Source: Hymenobacter roseosalivarius DSM 11622 (GTDB taxonomy: Bacteria > Bacteroidota > Bacteroidia > Cytophagales > Hymenobacteraceae). From it: 64,000 bases of DNA. A model generated the notes under the pieces. That model ran no database searches and was not told the DNA's origin. It saw only the letters and a list, made by a program, of their open reading frames with translations. The stretch is from assembly GCF_900176135.1 (NCBI RefSeq), contig NZ_FWWW01000087.1, positions 48,321-112,320 on the forward strand. Direction: 5' to 3'. Shown here piece after piece: positions 1 to 7,977 of the stretch. A program made the position numbers and the translations under genes. The first letter of the stretch is position 1; each line of letters opens with the position of its first letter.

Positions 1-297
1 CTGCCAGCGCGAGAAGGGATGCGTACCCGCGGCGGCAATCTTCAGTCCTACCTTATCAGCCAGCTCAATTACGTGCTGGCGCAAATGAATGACCTGATGG
101 CGGGCTTCTTCGATGTTCTGGCAAATAGTAGTGCCCACCTCCACCACCGACTGGTGCATTTCGGCTTTCACCTGCTCCTGCAACACCATTTTGCCCCCCT
201 CCACAATCTGCGACATGTGGGAGCGCAAATCGCGGGTTTCCGGGTCAATCGTTTGAAATTCTTCCTCAATTCCGAGCGTAAATACGGGCTTAGCCAT
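1..297 (-). CDS. ybdK: Carboxylate-amine ligase, GCS2/YbdK family (N-terminal fragment)
   Basis: The reverse strand reads MAKPVFTLGIEEEFQTID from the ATG at 297 and stays open to the window edge, giving 99 residues of a protein that normally has about 370. The TLGIEEEF start is the hallmark of the glutamate-cysteine-ligase-2 (YbdK, COG2170) family, whose glutamine-synthetase-like fold joins a carboxylate to an amine using ATP. The glutamates in this start are the usual metal or substrate ligands of the family. It follows the ATP-grasp gene on the same strand, 111 bases away across a hairpin, so the two probably act in one pathway. The substrate cannot be read from this fragment. The fragment carries one copy of the window-wide C6 motif near 189-200. 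Confidence 0.85.
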   Translation of the reverse strand, partial: MAKPVFTLGIEEEFQTIDPETRDLRSHMSQIVEGGKMVLQEQVKAEMHQSVVEVGTTICQNIEEARHQVIHLRQHVIELADKVGLKIAAAGTHPFSRWQ

Positions 298-328
298 AGT
301 GGTATCTGGTTATCTAATGGGAAGAAGA

Positions 329-381
329 GGCCTCATTCTCCGGTGTCGCTTCTATAATAAAGAGGACCGGAGAATGAGGCC
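329..381. terminator. 16-bp perfect inverted repeat between ATP-grasp and YbdK genes
   Basis: The arms at 329-344 and 366-381 are perfectly complementary (GGCCTCATTCTCCGGT and its reverse complement) around a 21-base AT-rich loop. It lies just past the stop codon of the ATP-grasp gene and upstream of the YbdK gene. It could be a terminator or attenuator; there is no clear U-tract, so the role is uncertain. Confidence 0.5.
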
Positions 382-408
382 ACATTAGTCAAAAAAGCCC
401 CCCAGCGG

Positions 409-1533
409 CTACTCCTGCGCTTTTTTGACTTTGGGAGCTGCAGGGGCTTTGCTTTCTTTCTTGGCAGGAGCTGCGTCTTTTGTAGGCGCGGCTGCTTTGG
501 ACGCCGCCGCTTTGGGAGCGGCTGCCTTCGAGGCTGCCGGCTTTTTAGCTGCCGCTTTGGTTACGGCTGGCATGCTCAGGGCATCGCGTCGCGCCGATTG
601 CTGCACGAAGGTGCCCCAGGTCAGGTTGTCGCGGCCGGGCTGGTAGGCGCGGGCCCGCTCGATGGCCAGGTTGGCGGCGGCTTCCACTACCCACTCGAAA
701 TTCTGCTGGCCCACGGAGTTCACGTCGGCGTCGGGGGCGGGGTTGCCGAAGTCGATAGCAATTGGGATACCATCACGCACGGCGAATTCTACGGTGTTAA
801 AATCGTAGCCCAGGCCTTTGTTTAGGCGCAGCACGTAGTCGTGAATGGTAGCCAAAAGTTTCTCGCCGGCCGGGCCAGTGGTTTGCATCTCGGTGGCGTA
901 GCGCTGGTGAAACTCGTTGCGCGGCTCGTAGGGCATGATGAGCACTTCTTTGCCGCCAATGCAGTAGCAGCGGAAATAATCGTCGAACTCAACGGCTTCC
1001 TGCAATAGCATGACCAGCTGGCCGGTTTCGGCGTACGCGCGAAAAAACTCCTCGGGATTGTGGAGCTTATACACGCTTTTCCAGCCGCCGCCGGAGTGCG
1101 GCTTCATAAAGGCTGGAAAACCTATTTTCTGGAAAGCCGCGTCCCAATCCATCATTTGCAAATTGCGGAACGACCGTTCGCTGGTGTCGTCGGGGCGCTC
1201 TTTGGAGGGCAGGAGCAACGTGCGCGGCACGGGCACGCCCAGCTGCACGGCCAGAGCATTATTGAAAAACTTCTCGTCGGCGCTCCACCAAAAGGGGTTG
1301 TTTATAACAGCTGTGCCCGTAAGAGCTGCGTTCTTAAGGAAAGCCCGATAAAAGGGCACATCCTGCGAAATGCGGTCGATGATAACGGCGTAGTCGGTGG
1401 GCACGTTCTGCTCTACCTGGTCGATGGAGACAAACTCGGCGGTGAACTCGCCGCCGGCTTTCTCATTTACCCGATCGACAAAAGCTTGTGGAAACGTGCT
1501 TTCCTGACCAAAGAGGATTCCGATTTTTTTCAT
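409..1533 (-). CDS. ATP-grasp ligase with histone-H1-like C-terminal tail
   Basis: A 374-residue protein. The ATP-grasp core spans roughly residues 60-320, with the nucleotide-binding segment FMKPHSGGGWKSV near residue 150 and the metal-binding strand IAIDFGNPAPD near 265. It should couple ATP hydrolysis to formation of an amide or peptide bond through an acyl phosphate. The last 50 or so residues are a low-complexity Ala/Lys/Pro tail of AAAKKPAASK-type units that looks like histone H1 and could bind nucleic acid or acidic polymer. It shares a strand with the YbdK ligase and an esterase. Ligases of these two folds with alpha/beta hydrolases are known neighbours in peptide-like metabolite clusters. 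The substrate is unknown. The start MKKIGILFGQ is clear, with the family N-terminal strand beginning at once. Confidence 0.8.
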   Translation of the reverse strand: MKKIGILFGQESTFPQAFVDRVNEKAGGEFTAEFVSIDQVEQNVPTDYAVIIDRISQDVPFYRAFLKNAALTGTAVINNPFWWSADEKFFNNALAVQLGVPVPRTLLLPSKERPDDTSERSFRNLQMMDWDAAFQKIGFPAFMKPHSGGGWKSVYKLHNPEEFFRAYAETGQLVMLLQEAVEFDDYFRCYCIGGKEVLIMPYEPRNEFHQRYATEMQTTGPAGEKLLATIHDYVLRLNKGLGYDFNTVEFAVRDGIPIAIDFGNPAPDADVNSVGQQNFEWVVEAAANLAIERARAYQPGRDNLTWGTFVQQSARRDALSMPAVTKAAAKKPAASKAAAPKAAASKAAAPTKDAAPAKKESKAPAAPKVKKAQE

Positions 1534-1607
1534 GGTGTAGAGGTTAAGGTGTTAGGGAGATGTTCAAGGTAGAAGAATGTCAGGCAGCGCGTGACGTTGT
1601 GGAAAGG

Positions 1608-1621
1608 CTGGGGGGCTTTTT
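1608..1621. repeat. C6/G6 motif copy at the esterase 3' end
   Basis: CTGGGGGGCTTTTT lies immediately before and over the first bases of the esterase stop region, in the gap of about 85 bases between the esterase and the downstream ATP-grasp gene. It is one of about 45 dispersed copies listed under the window-wide repeat entry. Confidence 0.6.
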
Positions 1622-2324
1622 ACATCAGGGACAAATAATGCGGAAACATGTCGCGCCAGATGGGCCAGTCGTGGGTGCCATTGGGCCGAACGTCCAGCCA
1701 GTGCCGAATGCCTTTGTTGTGCAGGATGCCGGCCATCTCCTCGTTGCCGGGGCGGCAGAAGTCATGCTCGGCGGTGCCCAGCACGATATTCATCTGATAA
1801 AAATGCTCGTTCTGGGCGTCGAGCATGTACTGCGGCGGGTTGTTGTAGTACACATCCTCGTCGTAGTGCCCGTTCAGGAACGGCCGCATATCGAAGGCAG
1901 CACCCATCGTAAATAAATAGGCGACCTGGTCTGGATGTCGAAAGGCGAAGTTGAGGGCGTGGAAGCCACCGAAGCTGCATCCGGCTACCCCAATCTTATC
2001 GACGTGGCACTCCTGCTGGAGCGCGGGCACGAATTCCTGACTGAGGAAACGGTCGTAGCGGTTGTGGTTTTGCACCCGCTCGGCGGGGTGCAGGTGCTTG
2101 GCGTACCAGCTGTCATGGTCGCGGCTATCGAGGCAAAACAGCTTGATTTTCCCCGTTTCGATAAACCAACGTGCCGATTCGACCAAGAGAAAGTCTTTGG
2201 CCTCATGGTAGCGCCCGCCGGAGGTTGGAAAAATGACGATGGGGTACCCGTGCGTACCAAAAACCAGCATTTCGATGGCGTGACCAAGATGCTGAGAATG
2301 AAAGGAGCGGTATTCTTCGTGCAA
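1620..2324 (-). CDS. Esterase-like alpha/beta hydrolase (COG4947 type)
   Basis: A 234-residue alpha/beta hydrolase with the nucleophile elbow GCSFGG near residue 120, an acidic residue in LGTAEHDFC near 190, and a likely catalytic histidine in NGTHDW near 218. The early strand YPIVIFPTSGGRYHE is typical of small putative esterases in Bacteroidetes. There is no signal peptide, so it should be cytoplasmic. The frame opens with a TTG codon at 2324 and no in-frame ATG precedes it; the first internal ATG (MLVFG) would cut into the fold, so TTG is preferred. It runs in the same direction as the ATP-grasp and YbdK genes and probably belongs to that operon. It may hydrolyse an ester or thioester made by the ligases; this role is inferred. 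Confidence 0.75.
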   Translation of the reverse strand: MHEEYRSFHSQHLGHAIEMLVFGTHGYPIVIFPTSGGRYHEAKDFLLVESARWFIETGKIKLFCLDSRDHDSWYAKHLHPAERVQNHNRYDRFLSQEFVPALQQECHVDKIGVAGCSFGGFHALNFAFRHPDQVAYLFTMGAAFDMRPFLNGHYDEDVYYNNPPQYMLDAQNEHFYQMNIVLGTAEHDFCRPGNEEMAGILHNKGIRHWLDVRPNGTHDWPIWRDMFPHYLSLM

Positions 2325-2464
2325 AATCGTAAGAACTTAGATAGGGAGAGGAGAGTTGGAGAAAAGTAATGAAATATTTCATTGCGCCACGTAAGCTTTA
2401 GCGAAGAACCGGAAAAAGGTACCTTGCAGGCCCAATACAGCGCCCGCCGATTTAGTTTTTAGTA

Positions 2465-3967
2465 ATGAATCAGTCTCTTTTTTCGCCTTCGCAAGCCGCC
2501 GCCGTACAAGTAATACGCGACGAAGCACTCCGGTCAGCTTCTTTAGAGCGTACGGTGCGGCTTGATGTGGTGTTGCCGCCCACCTTCGACCCAGCCAGCC
2601 ACGGGCCTTATCCGGTGTTGTACCTGAATGATGGGCAGGATTTGCGGCGCCTGCGCTTAAAAGCTACCCTCGATGCGCTTTATCAGCAGCAGGCGCTGCG
2701 GCCCTTCGTGCTCATCGCCATTCATGCCGGCGACCGGATACATGAATACGGCGCGGCCGGCCGGCCCGATTATTTGGGCCGGGGCAGCAAAGCTCATTTG
2801 TATACTGATTTTGTGCTGGAGGAATTGCTGCCGTATGTGCAGAAGAAATACCATGTGACCTCCGACCCCGAGCAAGCCGTTTTCGCGGGCTTTTCGCTGG
2901 GTGGGCTTATGGCGTTCGACTTGGTATGGCGCAACCCGGATGCTTTCACGCGGGCAGGCGTTTTTTCCGGCTCGTTCTGGTGGCGGCGCAAAGCCTTTGA
3001 GGACGGCTACATCGATGCCGACCGGATTATGCATTCACTGGTGCGGTCCGGCCGACCGCATCCGGGGCACCGCTTCTGGCTCCAAACTGGCACCCTGGAC
3101 GAAACCAACGACCGTAACAACAACGGCATTATCGACTCCATTGAGGATACGCTGGACTTGCTGGCGGAGCTGATCCGCCAGGGGATTCCCGATCAACATA
3201 TCCGCTACGTGGAAGTAGCCGGCGGGCGGCATAACCAGGAAACCTGGGGTCGTATTATGCCGGATTTTCTGCGCTGGGCGTTTGGGAAAGCCACGCTTCG
3301 GCCTTCCGATACGTGGCAACCAGCAGGAGCACTACCCTCTAAGCGGAACTGGGGCAGCGGCCAACGCCTGAACCGGCAGCGGCGCCTGGTAACCAAAAAA
3401 GCCCCCCAGGCCGCGGAAGCACTGGTTCCAGCAGAGCCTATAGTCATAAAGCAGCCCATAAGTGGTGAATACCCCGCTTATTACGATAACTACCTCCGGC
3501 ACGTACCCGATACTATCGATCCGGTGGAGCTTCTAGAAAAACAAGGCGCCCACGTTCGTGCGTTGCTCGGCTCCCTCACCGATGAGCAGGCCCTGCTGGC
3601 GTATGCCCCCGAAAAGTGGACTATTAAGGAGATGATCCTGCACATTCTGGATTCGGAGCGCATTTTTGCCTACCGGGCCCTGTGCATCGCCCGCGGCGAC
3701 CAACAGTCGCTGCTGGGCTTCGATGAAAATGCCTACGCCCCGGCTTCGGAAGCCAACACCCGCTCGCTGGCTGATTTGCTGGCTGAGCACGCCGCCGTGC
3801 GCGCGGGTACTGTCGCGTTGTACCGGTCATTTGCTCCTCATATCTTCGATAAGGTGGGCCTGGCCAACAAGCATCCGGTAAGCGTGCGGGCCCTGGTGCA
3901 TGTAGTGCCGGGCCATGAGGCGCATCATTTAACAATTTTGCATGAACGATATTTGCCGTTATTGTAG
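2465..3967 (+). CDS. Esterase (Esterase_phd-like) fused to a DinB-like four-helix domain
   Basis: A 500-residue two-domain protein. Residues 1-280 form an enterochelin-esterase-like hydrolase, with the strand PYPVLYLNDGQD, the nucleophile elbow GFSLGG near 142 and a histidine in AGGRHNQETW near 258. A basic, proline-containing linker follows (about 290-335), containing TKKAPQ, which is encoded by a copy of the window-wide C6 motif. Residues 340-500 look like a DinB/YfiT metal-binding bundle with EKWTIKEMILHILDSER and a final HEAHH, which supply the usual histidines. DinB proteins are normally free-standing, so this looks like a gene fusion. It diverges from the esterase at 1620-2324 across 140 bases and likely belongs to the same metabolic cluster. 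The start at 2465 fits the esterase N-terminus. Confidence 0.8.
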   Translation: MNQSLFSPSQAAAVQVIRDEALRSASLERTVRLDVVLPPTFDPASHGPYPVLYLNDGQDLRRLRLKATLDALYQQQALRPFVLIAIHAGDRIHEYGAAGRPDYLGRGSKAHLYTDFVLEELLPYVQKKYHVTSDPEQAVFAGFSLGGLMAFDLVWRNPDAFTRAGVFSGSFWWRRKAFEDGYIDADRIMHSLVRSGRPHPGHRFWLQTGTLDETNDRNNNGIIDSIEDTLDLLAELIRQGIPDQHIRYVEVAGGRHNQETWGRIMPDFLRWAFGKATLRPSDTWQPAGALPSKRNWGSGQRLNRQRRLVTKKAPQAAEALVPAEPIVIKQPISGEYPAYYDNYLRHVPDTIDPVELLEKQGAHVRALLGSLTDEQALLAYAPEKWTIKEMILHILDSERIFAYRALCIARGDQQSLLGFDENAYAPASEANTRSLADLLAEHAAVRAGTVALYRSFAPHIFDKVGLANKHPVSVRALVHVVPGHEAHHLTILHERYLPLL

Positions 3968-4039
3968 CTTTAAAGCGCACAACACAAGCAAAGCTGCCTG
4001 CGTTAATACTCCCATCTCTCACCTTCATCTGTTCTAGTC

Positions 4040-4159
4040 ATGGCTAAAGCACAAGACGCCCGCAAAGAGAAAAAGAAAGAACCCACCAAGACGACTAAAG
4101 AAAAAAAAGCCGCCAAGGACGAAAAGAAAAAATCGCGCGAGAGTAGCAGTGAATTGTAA
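4040..4159 (+). CDS. Small lysine-rich protein, 39 residues
   Basis: The frame starts at the ATG at 4040 and ends with TAA at 4157. It encodes a 39-residue, highly basic and charged peptide (MAKAQDARKEKKKEPTKTTK and a further Lys/Glu-rich half). It is followed within 15 bases by a strong hairpin with a T-tract, which supports it as a real transcription unit. Similar short Lys/Ala-rich proteins are common and unannotated in Hymenobacter-like genomes, in my recollection. It may bind nucleic acid or be disordered; no domain is recognisable. It lies 72 bases after the esterase-DinB gene on the same strand. Confidence 0.6.
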   Translation: MAKAQDARKEKKKEPTKTTKEKKAAKDEKKKSRESSSEL

Positions 4160-4172
4160 GCTGCTTAAGCCC

Positions 4173-4209
4173 AAAAAAGCCCCCCGAATACTTATTTGGG
4201 GGCTTTTTT
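4173..4209 (+). terminator. Rho-independent terminator after the small basic protein gene
   Basis: The arms AAAAAAGCCCCC and GGGGGCTTTTTT flank a short loop and the structure ends in a T run. The left arm is a copy of the window-wide A-tract/C6 motif. Confidence 0.85.
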
Positions 4210-4219
4210 GTTTGAATAA

Positions 4220-4280
4220 ATAGAAAGGCGGTCATGCTTCATCTGGCGTCCGCGAAGTCGAATCATGACCGCCTTTCTAT
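4220..4280. repeat. Intergenic inverted repeat with GTCATG core
   Basis: The ends ATAGAAAGGCGGTCATG and its reverse complement close a short insert of about 30 bases. The GGCGGTCATGC end is shared with the larger palindromic elements at 23493-23656 and 48842-48971, so it is probably a short member of the same family. It lies between convergent genes. Confidence 0.7.
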
Positions 4281-4306
4281 AATCAGTGGCTTACCGGCTG
4301 TTGGTT

Positions 4307-4927
4307 TCATAACGTATAATAGACTTCCTTCTGCTTGTCGTGGTGGCGCAGATAGCCGTGGAGAACGAGCTTGATCAGGGTTCTATAGGCTCGTCGTTGC
4401 CCCACATTAATGAGCTTTTGGTACTGAGCCAGCGTAATGCGCGGATTCGTGCGCAGGTAGTCCAACACAGCCAACTCGTCCTTATTTAGCGGAATCTTCT
4501 CAAAGGTTGGCTCTTCGCGTTGCAGTACTTTTTCGGTGAGGCTGCTGGTTTGTACGCTTTGGTCGCGCACGCGCACGTAGCCGCGCCAGTCGCCCTCGGC
4601 CACCTGGGCGCGGTGGGGTTTGTGGGCACTTTCGCGCACGGTTACAACGATGACAGTACGGCCGTCTTCCTCTACTTCTTTGAAAGTGAGTAGAATGGGT
4701 GGATCTATATACTGCGCGGCCGCCTCGCGTAGCACATATATTTCCTCTGCCGCATCGCGCACACCCACGATACGCCCATCATCATCAACACCGACCAGCA
4801 CGTAGCCACCCCGAGTGTTGGCCAAGGAAGCTAGGGTGCGCGAAATGCGCGTCGGGTGAGTCGTCTTTTTCTTAAACTCCACCTGTTCTCCCTCACCCTC
4901 CCGAATCATCTCCTGCAGCGTAGGCAT
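4307..4927 (-). CDS. AlbA_2 (Schlafen AAA_4-like) domain protein with C-terminal winged helix
   Basis: A 206-residue protein. Residues 1-125 match the AlbA_2/divergent AAA_4 domain (EGEQVEFKKK at the start, then ASLANTRGGYVLVGVDDDG and GVRDAAEE). The C-terminal part (about 145-206, KDELAVLDYLRTNPRITLAQYQKL) looks like a winged helix-turn-helix. Proteins of this make-up are putative transcriptional regulators or nucleic-acid binders, and no regulated gene is evident here. It stands alone on the minus strand with inverted repeats at its 3' side. Function is assigned at domain level only. Confidence 0.8.
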   Translation of the reverse strand: MPTLQEMIREGEGEQVEFKKKTTHPTRISRTLASLANTRGGYVLVGVDDDGRIVGVRDAAEEIYVLREAAAQYIDPPILLTFKEVEEDGRTVIVVTVRESAHKPHRAQVAEGDWRGYVRVRDQSVQTSSLTEKVLQREEPTFEKIPLNKDELAVLDYLRTNPRITLAQYQKLINVGQRRAYRTLIKLVLHGYLRHHDKQKEVYYTL

Positions 4928-5013
4928 GAGCTATAAAGTGATTTTAAGAGAAGAACTAGGTATCGAGGCTTTTGATTTTGACAGTAAGTATCATCATGCT
5001 CAGTTACTTACAA

Positions 5014-5898
5014 TTACTCCACGCCCGTTTCCTCCTGCGAGAGGCGCCAGAGGCGAGCGGCTTCGGGGCGGCTCTGGGAGCGGCCGGAGGCGCGGGTGGG
5101 CTTGCGGTTTTTGAAATATTTGCCGCTGACACTTTCTACTTCGGGCGAAGAAGCCAAATAGATGCTTGTTCGAGCCCCTTTTTCGGGGCTGATCATAAAC
5201 GGCCGGGCAGTCCACCACATTGCTTTCATCAGCGGAGAGCTACCAGTGTTCACTAAGCCAGTATCTACCATGCCAGGGTGCAGGCAGTTGGCTGTCACTT
5301 TGGTTAGGTCGAGGCGGTGAGCTAACTCGCTTGTGAACATTATGTTGGCCAACTTGGAGTCGCAGTAGGCCGTGAACGAGCTGTACTTCTCGGGGGCGTT
5401 GCGGGCCTCCGTCGACTGCTCAATTTCGCCCAGCCAGTGCGCCTCCGACGATACCGTAACGATGCGCGCCTGCGGGGCTGCCAGCAGCTGCGGCAACAGC
5501 AGATTGGTAAGGGCAAACACGGCCAGATGATTCGTGGCCCAGCTCAACTCGTGGCCTTCTTCAGTAATGGTAAGCGGGCCGGGAAAGATGCCGGCGTTAT
5601 TCACCAGAATATCAAGCTGATTGAAGCGCCGGGTTACTTCCCCGGCCAATGTGCGCACGTTGGCCAGCAGCGACAGGTCGCAGAGCAGCAAATCGAGCTG
5701 AGCATCAGAACCTACGGCTTCGCGGATGGCAGTGCGGGCTTGCTCGCCGCGCTCCGGATTACGGCACACCATCACTACGCGGGCGCCGCGCCGGGCCAGC
5801 TCGCGGGCCGTTATCAGCCCAATGCCACCAGAGGCGCCGGTAACCAGGGCAATTTTACCGCGCAGAGGAGAAGAAGCAGATTCAGAGGACGCGGTCAT
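5014..5898 (-). CDS. Short-chain dehydrogenase/reductase, retinol-dehydrogenase-like
   Basis: A 294-residue SDR. The cofactor motif TGASGGIG is near residue 20, NNAG near 101, a catalytic serine in VTVSSEAHW near 150, and the YCDSK active-site pair (YxxxK) near 183. An arginine-containing CRNPER segment after the second strand suggests NADP preference. It should oxidise or reduce a small alcohol or carbonyl compound in the cytoplasm; the substrate is unknown. The last 25 residues are basic and low in complexity. The start at 5898 leaves a 15-residue polar leader before the fold. It is a single-gene unit. Confidence 0.88.
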   Translation of the reverse strand: MTASSESASSPLRGKIALVTGASGGIGLITARELARRGARVVMVCRNPERGEQARTAIREAVGSDAQLDLLLCDLSLLANVRTLAGEVTRRFNQLDILVNNAGIFPGPLTITEEGHELSWATNHLAVFALTNLLLPQLLAAPQARIVTVSSEAHWLGEIEQSTEARNAPEKYSSFTAYCDSKLANIMFTSELAHRLDLTKVTANCLHPGMVDTGLVNTGSSPLMKAMWWTARPFMISPEKGARTSIYLASSPEVESVSGKYFKNRKPTRASGRSQSRPEAARLWRLSQEETGVE

Positions 5899-6064
5899 CA
5901 GAGAAAAGCAAAGTCAGTAGTGGGGGCAAAAATTGAGGTAACGTACGCTTTAGAAGGGCAGACGTTGAACAGTGAGTAGAATTTCGGTTATGAACGGCTT
6001 TTAGAGCCTAAAAAGTCTGTTTGATCTGAAGGTCATGCGATAAGTGGTGCGACCGGAAAAGAGC

Positions 6065-6156
6065 GTCATGCAGCGCAGCGCGCAGTATCTCGTGTGCTGA
6101 TGTCGCCACGGTAATTCAACAAAACACGCGAGATACTGCGCGCTGCGCTGCATGAC
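6065..6156. repeat. Palindromic intergenic repeat, GTCATGC family (32-bp arms)
   Basis: The arms at 6065-6096 and 6125-6156 match at 31 of 32 positions when one is reversed and complemented. The ends read GTCATGCAGCGCAGCGCGCA and its complement, and the inner part reads GTATCTCGTGTG. The same plan (GTCATGC, a GC-rich variable part, then GATAT or ATCTCGCGTGCTGA) occurs at 23493-23656 and 48846-48971. There is no coding potential. It fills most of the 378-base gap at 5899-6275. It is likely a REP- or MITE-like element moved in trans. Confidence 0.85.
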
Positions 6157-6275
6157 AGTTATGTAACCATGACCATCATTCGAAACAAAATTTAAGTAAA
6201 AAAGCCCCCAGCCGGAAAAAACAATGCCGCCCTCGGTAGAAGGCGGCATTGAGAAGATTCAGCAAAGTCAACTGC

Positions 6276-6704
6276 TTAGAAAGGTAGATCGTTGTCGTCG
6301 TCGCCGGCGATAGGAGCGGCGGGCTGAGCGCGAAGGTTCGGATTTTGGTTGGCCGGAGCAGCGGGGCGAGGAGCCGCTTGCTGCTGATTGCCGTAGTTGC
6401 CGCCAGCAGCGGGAGCGCCGCCACCCGCACCAGCCTCAATGCGCCAGGCTTCCAGGTTGGTGAAGTACAGCATCTGGCCGTTTTTGTTGAAGCCGCGACC
6501 CCGCAGATTGAAGGTCACTTTTACCTCGTCGCCGATTTTGAAAGGATCTATCAGGGCTGTCTTATCCTGCACCAGTTGGAACTTGATATGCTCGGGGTAC
6601 TGGCCCTCCTGAACTTCCAGCACGAACTCGCGCTTGCGGAATTTTTCACTCACCTGCTGTTCGTCGAAAATCTCGTGCAGGCGGCCGGTAGCGTCGTAAG
6701 CCAT
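6276..6704 (-). CDS. DUF3127 OB-fold protein with SSB-like acidic tail
   Basis: A 142-residue protein. MAYDATGRLHEIFDEQQVSE is the usual DUF3127 start, which is why the ATG at 6704 is chosen over an upstream one that would add an atypical leader. Residues 1-90 form the domain, thought to have an OB fold. Residues 95-130 are Gly/Ala/Gln/Pro-rich and disordered, and the protein ends DDDNDLPF. That ending closely copies the acidic tip of bacterial single-stranded-DNA-binding proteins, which recruits repair and replication partners. I infer a single-stranded nucleic-acid-binding role. It is encoded alone, next to a palindromic repeat. Confidence 0.85.
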   Translation of the reverse strand: MAYDATGRLHEIFDEQQVSEKFRKREFVLEVQEGQYPEHIKFQLVQDKTALIDPFKIGDEVKVTFNLRGRGFNKNGQMLYFTNLEAWRIEAGAGGGAPAAGGNYGNQQQAAPRPAAPANQNPNLRAQPAAPIAGDDDNDLPF

Positions 6705-6903
6705 AAAAAAGAATAGTTGAAATGATGAAAATGGGGAAGTCAAACGTACGAAAAAAAACCCGTTTCGGTTAAAAAAACGGGCAGATTTACGACCCGTAAG
6801 CGGTGTACCAATAAGGACCAGTAAGATCTGAAACTGGTTCACGGAGCTAACCAGGCTTTGTCTTTATCTTGCGCTTTCAAGCGTATCCACCCATTTATTT
6901 CTT

Positions 6904-7854
6904 ATGAAATATACCTTCTCTCTGGCCATACACGGCGGCGCGGGCACCATCTCCCGCGACCAAATGACGCCCGAAAAAGAGCAGGCCTACCACGCCGCGC
7001 TCCGGCAGGTGCTCGAAGCGGGCCACGATGTGCTGCGCCAGGGTGGCGCCGCCCTCGACGCAGTAGAAGTGGCCGTGCGCCTGCTCGAAGATTCGCCTCT
7101 GTTTAACGCTGGCCGTGGTGCCGTATTCACCCACGATGGCCGCCATGAAATGGATGCCGCCATTATGGACGGCCGCGACCGGAGCGCCGGCGCGGTAGCT
7201 GGGGTGCGCAACTTGCAAAACCCGATCAGCGTCGCTCGCCTGATAATGGAAAAGTCGGACCATGTGCTGCTGGCCTGGCCAGGGGCGGAGGACTTTGCCC
7301 GCGAGCATAACCTGCCCACCCAGCCCGACGAGTACTTTTTTACCCAGCACCGCCACGACCAATTGCAGGAAGCCCTAGAATCGGGGGGAATTCATCTGGA
7401 CCACAGCGAATCGAAAAAAGCCCCCCAGCCCAAGAAAATGGGCACTGTGGGGGCCGTGGCCCGCGACCAGCACGGCAATCTGGCCGCCGCCACCAGCACC
7501 GGCGGCATGACCAACAAGCACTACTCCCGCATCGGCGACTCGCCCATCATCGGGGCCGGCACCTTCGCCGACAACCGGACCTGCGCTATTTCCTGCACGG
7601 GTTCGGGCGAATACTTTATGCGGGCCGTGGCTGCCTACGATGTTGCCTGCCTTATGGAGTATCGCGGCCTGAGCTTGTCGGAGGCCTGCCGCGTCGTAGT
7701 GCACGAGAAATTGGCACCGGTAGGTGGCGAAGGCGGATTGATAGCGGTTGATGCCGCCGGTAATCTGGCGCTGCCGTTCAATTCAAGCGGTATGTACCGT
7801 GGCTCCATCACCTCAGAAAGTCCTCTTTTTACCGCCATTTATGAGGATAAATAG
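6904..7854 (+). CDS. iaaA: Isoaspartyl peptidase / L-asparaginase (Ntn hydrolase)
   Basis: A 316-residue plant-type asparaginase. LAIHGGAGTI near the start and FNAGRGAVFTHDG near 75 are family signatures. The autocleavage site is GTVGAVARD near residue 180, where the Thr becomes the new N-terminal nucleophile. ATSTGGMTNK follows near 198 and GSGEYFMR near 232. It should hydrolyse beta-aspartyl dipeptides, including the beta-Asp-Arg released by cyanophycinase, whose gene lies next to it in convergent orientation. The segment SKKAPQPKK just before the cleavage site is encoded by a copy of the window-wide C6 motif and sits in the loop removed or exposed on maturation. Cytoplasmic; no signal peptide. 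Confidence 0.92.
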   Translation: MKYTFSLAIHGGAGTISRDQMTPEKEQAYHAALRQVLEAGHDVLRQGGAALDAVEVAVRLLEDSPLFNAGRGAVFTHDGRHEMDAAIMDGRDRSAGAVAGVRNLQNPISVARLIMEKSDHVLLAWPGAEDFAREHNLPTQPDEYFFTQHRHDQLQEALESGGIHLDHSESKKAPQPKKMGTVGAVARDQHGNLAAATSTGGMTNKHYSRIGDSPIIGAGTFADNRTCAISCTGSGEYFMRAVAAYDVACLMEYRGLSLSEACRVVVHEKLAPVGGEGGLIAVDAAGNLALPFNSSGMYRGSITSESPLFTAIYEDK

Positions 7855-7921
7855 CTGCGCTCTGGCTACGACCTATATACATAGGAGTAGCCCGCCTAAT
7901 ATAGAAGCAGCATCCCGTTAC

Positions 7922-7957
7922 CAAAAAAGCCGCTTTCCCAAAGGAGAGCGGCTTTTT
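7922..7957. terminator. Bidirectional terminator between iaaA and cphB
   Basis: AAAAAGCCGCT and AGCGGCTTTTT form a stem with A/T tracts on both sides, between two convergent genes. Confidence 0.8.
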
Positions 7958-7977
7958 GATTGAAAACAGCGAGGCTT

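Noticed and set aside
425..825. Ala-rich forward frames over the ATP-grasp tail
   Set aside because: They are antisense shadows of the low-complexity tail; no start signal or domain.
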